Shown here in pieces: positions 60,507 through 64,000 of a stretch of DNA of 64,000 nt. Below the pieces are notes generated by a model. The model did no database searches, had not been told where the DNA came from, and was given only the letters and a program-made list of their open reading frames with translations. A program made the translations under genes and the position numbers. This DNA is from Mycobacterium genavense ATCC 51234 (lineage in GTDB: Bacteria; Actinomycetota; Actinomycetes; Mycobacteriales; Mycobacteriaceae), in the NCBI RefSeq assembly GCF_000526915.1, contig NZ_JAGZ01000003.1:310001-374000 (forward strand), in the 5' to 3' direction. Each line of letters starts with the position of its first letter. Position 1 is the first letter of the stretch.

Positions 60507-61367
60507 TTATCCGCGTGGACGAGGTTGACACCGCGGGCAGTAGCACGACGACCGGTTCATGAACTTCTCCCGGCGCATCACCGCGCCGCAGCGCCGGCAG
60601 CCTTCGCCCTCGCACCCGTAGGCATCCAGCGATCGGTCGAAGTAGCCCGACTCGCCGTTGACGTTGACGTACAGCGAATCGAACGAGGTCCCGCCCTTGG
60701 CCAGGGCTTCGCGCATCACCTCCGCGGCGGCCTGAAGCACGGCGGTCAGCTGGCGCCGGGTCAACGTGTCGGCCGGGCGGGCACCATGAACCTTGGCGCG
60801 CCACAACGCTTCGTCGGCGTAGATGTTGCCGATGCCCGACACCACCTGTTGATCGAGCAGCTGGCGTTTGATCTCGGAATGCTTGCGCCGCAACACCTTC
60901 ACCACCGCGTCGACGTCGAAGCGGGGATCCAGCGGGTCGCGCGCCAGGTGCGCGACGGGCGCCGGCACCACGCTGCCGTCGACGTCGACGAGTTCGGCCA
61001 GCAGCCAGCCCCCGAAGGTCCGCTGGTCGGCGAAGCTCAGCAGCGTACCGTCGTCGAGCACGGCCGAGATCCGGACGTGGTCGGCCCGCGGCACCTCGCC
61101 GAGCAGCATCTGCCCGCTCATGCCGAGGTGGACGACCACTGCGGTGGCCGGCTCGGGATCGGAGTCGAGCAGCAGCCACAAGTACTTGCCGCGACGATCG
61201 GTGCCGTCGATCCGCGCGCCGAGCAACCGGGCGGTGAGGTCGGCGGGCCCGGGCTCGTGGCGGCGCACCGCGCGGGGGTGGTGCACCCGAACCGCGGTGA
61301 TCGTCTTGCCCACGACATGGGCCTGCAAGCCGCGGCGCACCACCTCGACTTCGGGCAGCTCGGGCAT
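60507..61367 (-). CDS. fpg: Formamidopyrimidine-DNA glycosylase
   Basis: A 286-residue Fpg/MutM. The catalytic N-terminus is PELPEVE (Pro2 nucleophile, Glu3); Lys in RRGKYLWL, the helix-two-turn-helix ([16 protein letters not shown]) and the C-terminal zinc finger (CRRCGAVM ... CYCPRCQ) are present. It removes 8-oxoguanine and ring-opened purines. Its ATG directly follows the rnc stop without a gap. Confidence 0.96.
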   Translation of the reverse strand: MPELPEVEVVRRGLQAHVVGKTITAVRVHHPRAVRRHEPGPADLTARLLGARIDGTDRRGKYLWLLLDSDPEPATAVVVHLGMSGQMLLGEVPRADHVRISAVLDDGTLLSFADQRTFGGWLLAELVDVDGSVVPAPVAHLARDPLDPRFDVDAVVKVLRRKHSEIKRQLLDQQVVSGIGNIYADEALWRAKVHGARPADTLTRRQLTAVLQAAAEVMREALAKGGTSFDSLYVNVNGESGYFDRSLDAYGCEGEGCRRCGAVMRREKFMNRSSCYCPRCQPRPRG

Positions 61368-62081
61368 CTAAGCGGGCGTTTTCCCCGCGGTGTCCAACGC
61401 TTCCAGCGTCTTCCAGGTCGCGGCGGCCGCCTTTTGCTCGGCTTCCTTCTTGGAGCGGCCCACACCCGACCCGTATTCGGTCTCCATCACGACGACCACC
61501 GCGGTAAATTCCTTGTCGTGGTCCGGGCCGGTGGAGGTGACCAGGTAGGACGGCGCACCCATGCCGCGGGCCGCGGTGAGCTCCTGCAGGCTGGTCTTCC
61601 AGTCCAGGCCCGCGCCCAGCGTGGGCGCGGCGTCCAGCAGCGCACCGAACAACCGCAGGATCACCTCGCGCGCCTTCTCGATCCCGTGCGCCAAATAGAT
61701 CGCGCCCAGCAGCGATTCCATGCCGTCGGCGAGGATGCTCGACTTGTCGGCTCCGCCGGTGTTGGCTTCGCCGCGGCCCAGCAGCAGGTGAGCGCCCAGC
61801 CCCCCGTCGCACAGGTGTCGCCCGACGTCGGCGAGCGCCTGGGTGTTGACGATGCTGGCCCGCAGTTTGGCCAGGTCGCCTTCGGAGCGTGCGGGATGAC
61901 GGTGGTACAGCTCGTCGGTGACGGTCAGGCCCAGCACGGCGTCACCGAGAAACTCCAGCCGCTCGTTGGTCGGCAGTCCGCCGTGCTCGTAGGCGTAGCT
62001 GCGATGGGTCAACGCCAACGAGAGCAAGTCGTCGGGCAGGTCGACACCGAGCGCGTCGAGCAGGGTTTGCCGGGAGGTCAC
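61368..62081 (-). CDS. rnc: Ribonuclease III
   Basis: A 237-residue RNase III. Signature [12 protein letters not shown] (39-50), second acidic cluster [17 protein letters not shown], and a dsRNA-binding domain about 164-232 ([29 protein letters not shown]). Cleaves structured RNA including rRNA precursors. 3 bp after the DUF177 gene, in an rnc-fpg operon. Confidence 0.96.
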   Translation of the reverse strand: MTSRQTLLDALGVDLPDDLLSLALTHRSYAYEHGGLPTNERLEFLGDAVLGLTVTDELYHRHPARSEGDLAKLRASIVNTQALADVGRHLCDGGLGAHLLLGRGEANTGGADKSSILADGMESLLGAIYLAHGIEKAREVILRLFGALLDAAPTLGAGLDWKTSLQELTAARGMGAPSYLVTSTGPDHDKEFTAVVVVMETEYGSGVGRSKKEAEQKAAAATWKTLEALDTAGKTPA

Positions 62082-62084
62082 CGC

Positions 62085-62675
62085 TCAACCCCGGGCGGCA
62101 TCCGCGTCGCCGGAATCGTCGGACAGCATGTCCACCAGCTTGGCCCATCGCGGATCGATGCTGTCATGGTGATGGCCGGGGTCGTCGGCCAGCAGCACGC
62201 CGCATGCGGGGCACAGCCCCGGGCAATCGGGCTGACACACCGGCGCAAACGGCAGGTCGAGTCCGACGGCGTCGATGATCGACTGCTCGAGGTCGATGCG
62301 GTCGTCGACGACCCGGCCGACCTCGTCTTCGTCGGTGGTGGCCTCGGTGGTGCTGTCCGGGTAGGCGAACAGTTCGGTCAACCCGACCTGCACATGCCCG
62401 TGGACCTCGGTCAGGCAGCGCGAGCACTCGCCGACCGTGGGCCCCGACACCGTCCCGGTGACCAGCACGCCTTCCGACACCGACTCGACCCGCAGATCCA
62501 GGTCCAGCGGGGCGCCCTGCGGGATCGCGATCATGTCCAGTCCGATGCGCAACGGGCTGGGCACGGTGTTGCGTAACGTCACCATCGATCCGGGTCGTCG
62601 ACCGAGCCGGGTGACGTCGACCGTCATCGGCGAGGCCGGATGGTGCTGCGCTGTAGTGCTGTGTTCGCGCGCCAT
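62085..62675 (-). CDS. DUF177 (YceD-like) protein, Rv2926c orthologue
   Basis: A 196-residue protein with two CxxC pairs: GECSRCLTEV and CQPDCPGLCPACGVLLADD, likely binding a metal, plus an acidic middle (TTDEDEVGRVVDDRIDLEQ). The family is often tied to 23S rRNA or the rpmF locus; here rnc follows. Exact role unknown. Confidence 0.9.
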   Translation of the reverse strand: MAREHSTTAQHHPASPMTVDVTRLGRRPGSMVTLRNTVPSPLRIGLDMIAIPQGAPLDLDLRVESVSEGVLVTGTVSGPTVGECSRCLTEVHGHVQVGLTELFAYPDSTTEATTDEDEVGRVVDDRIDLEQSIIDAVGLDLPFAPVCQPDCPGLCPACGVLLADDPGHHHDSIDPRWAKLVDMLSDDSGDADAARG

Positions 62676-62753
62676 AGAAAAATCTTACGGCGCTTGCGAG
62701 CCGCTCCGGGCGATACTTCGACCATTCGCCCAGGTGGCACCCCCGGGCCGACG

Positions 62754-63491
62754 CTAGCGCGTCGCGTAGTCGTGCGTGCCGGCCGCCGTGCGCAGTTGGT
62801 GACGACCGCGGCCCACCGACCGAAGCGTGCCGTTGAGGAACTCCTCGAACTCGGCGAGCTTGTTGTCGACGTAGATGTCGCACTCGCCGCGCAGCCGGTC
62901 GGCCTCGGCGTGGGCGGTGTCGATCAGCCGGGTGGACTCGGCGTTAGCGGCCTGCACGACCTCGTTCTGCGAGACCAGGCGCTGCTGCTCCTTGATGCCC
63001 TCTTGCACGGCCTTCTCGTAGGAGATGTTGCCGTTCTCGATCAGCCGGTCGGCTTCGGCCTGGGCCCGGCCGACGCTGGCCTCGTACTCGCGTTTGGCGG
63101 CCGTGGCGATGCGCATCGCCTCCTCGCGCGCGTCGGCGACCATCCGTTCGCTGTGCTGGCGCGCCTCGTTCACCATCCGGTCGGCCTGCGCCTTGGCGTC
63201 GGACAGCAGCCGGTCGGCCTCCGCGCGGGAGTGGTTCAGCATCGACTCCGACTCGGTGGTTGCCGAGGCGACCATGGATTCGGCGTGCGCCTTGGCGTCG
63301 GACAGCATCGAATCGCGGGCGTCGAGCACGTCCTGGGCGTCGTCCAGCTCGCCCGGGATCGCGTCTTTGATGTCGTCGATCAGCTCCAGCACATCACCGC
63401 GAGGCACCACGCAGCCAGCTGTCATCGGCACGCCGCGGGCTTCTTCGACAATGGCGCCCAATTCATCCAGCGCTTCAAAGACTCGGTACAC
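62754..63491 (-). CDS. sepIVA: DivIVA-like septal protein SepIVA
   Basis: A 245-residue protein, almost all coiled coil: an N-terminal DivIVA-like segment (residues 1-60, MYRVFEALDELGAIVEEAR, GDVLELIDDIKDA), then repeated AHAESMV / AEADRLL heptads, rich in Ala, Glu and Arg. Orthologue of Rv2927c/SepIVA, an essential factor at the division site and the intracellular membrane domain in mycobacteria. 78 bp before DUF177. Confidence 0.92.
   Translation of the reverse strand: MYRVFEALDELGAIVEEARGVPMTAGCVVPRGDVLELIDDIKDAIPGELDDAQDVLDARDSMLSDAKAHAESMVASATTESESMLNHSRAEADRLLSDAKAQADRMVNEARQHSERMVADAREEAMRIATAAKREYEASVGRAQAEADRLIENGNISYEKAVQEGIKEQQRLVSQNEVVQAANAESTRLIDTAHAEADRLRGECDIYVDNKLAEFEEFLNGTLRSVGRGRHQLRTAAGTHDYATR

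Positions 63492-64000
<509 letters not shown>

Overview
The window reads as chromosomal DNA of a slow-growing mycobacterium. Evidence: high GC, one PE and two PPE genes, two MPT63-like secreted antigens, SepIVA, PknI, LppW, and a backbone whose order follows M. tuberculosis Rv2887 to Rv2928 almost gene for gene: marR(Rv2887)-amiC-tsf-rpsB-Rv2891-xerC-viuB-dprA-comM-yraN-fdhD-Rv2901c-rnhB-lepB-rplS-lppW-trmD-rimM-KH-rpsP-Rv2910c-dacB2-Rv2912c-Rv2913c-pknI-Rv2915c-ffh-Rv2917-glnD-glnB-amt-ftsY-smc-acyP-Rv2923c-fpg-rnc-Rv2926c-sepIVA-tesA. The comparison is from memory of that gene order; no search was run.

The most striking property is gene decay. About 21 of roughly 62 genes are broken by in-frame stops, small indels, large internal deletions, terminal truncations or a short tandem duplication. 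Housekeeping genes beside them (ribosomal proteins, tsf, ffh, ftsY, smc, rnc, lepB, trmD, xerC) are intact. This fits a reductively evolving, host-adapted mycobacterium. A relative of the M. avium complex such as M. lepraemurium is my best guess, but that is inference.

Layout. 1-2.8 kb: decayed acyltransferase, a pair of MPT63-like genes (one broken) and a MarR regulator. 2.8-7 kb: amiC with an internal deletion, tsf, rpsB, an M23 peptidase and xerC. 7-17 kb: a block absent between xerC and viuB in M. tuberculosis, with lower GC by eye. It carries acyl-CoA catabolism genes (hydrolase, enoyl-CoA hydratases, acyl-CoA dehydrogenase, acyl-CoA ligase, TetR), many broken, and it ends at a viuB lacking its 3' half. 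17.5-24.7 kb: a second block (IclR, PPE-PE-PPE, MFS transporter, CoA transferase, HMG-CoA-lyase-like enzyme) between viuB and dprA. 24.7-30.8 kb: broken dprA and comM, then yraN, fdhD, a GAF-ANTAR protein, Rv2901c and rnhB. 30.8-35.4 kb: lepB, rplS, lppW and the rpsP-KH-rimM-trmD operon. 35.6-45 kb: small secreted and cell-wall genes, pknI, amidohydrolases and ffh. 45-51.6 kb: broken hydrolase, helicase, glnD and amt around an intact glnB. 51.7-56.7 kb: ftsY and smc. 57-60.5 kb: broken acyP and OsmC genes, and an intact, tightly coupled feoA-feoB-Nfu operon behind two IdeR-like sites. 60.5-64 kb: fpg, rnc, DUF177, sepIVA and the start of tesA.

Together the losses remove ammonium uptake and its sensor (amt, glnD), transformation and recombination helpers (dprA, comM), a mycobactin-linked ferric reductase (viuB) and parts of lipid catabolism. 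Translation, secretion, chromosome organisation, DNA repair and ferrous iron uptake are preserved.
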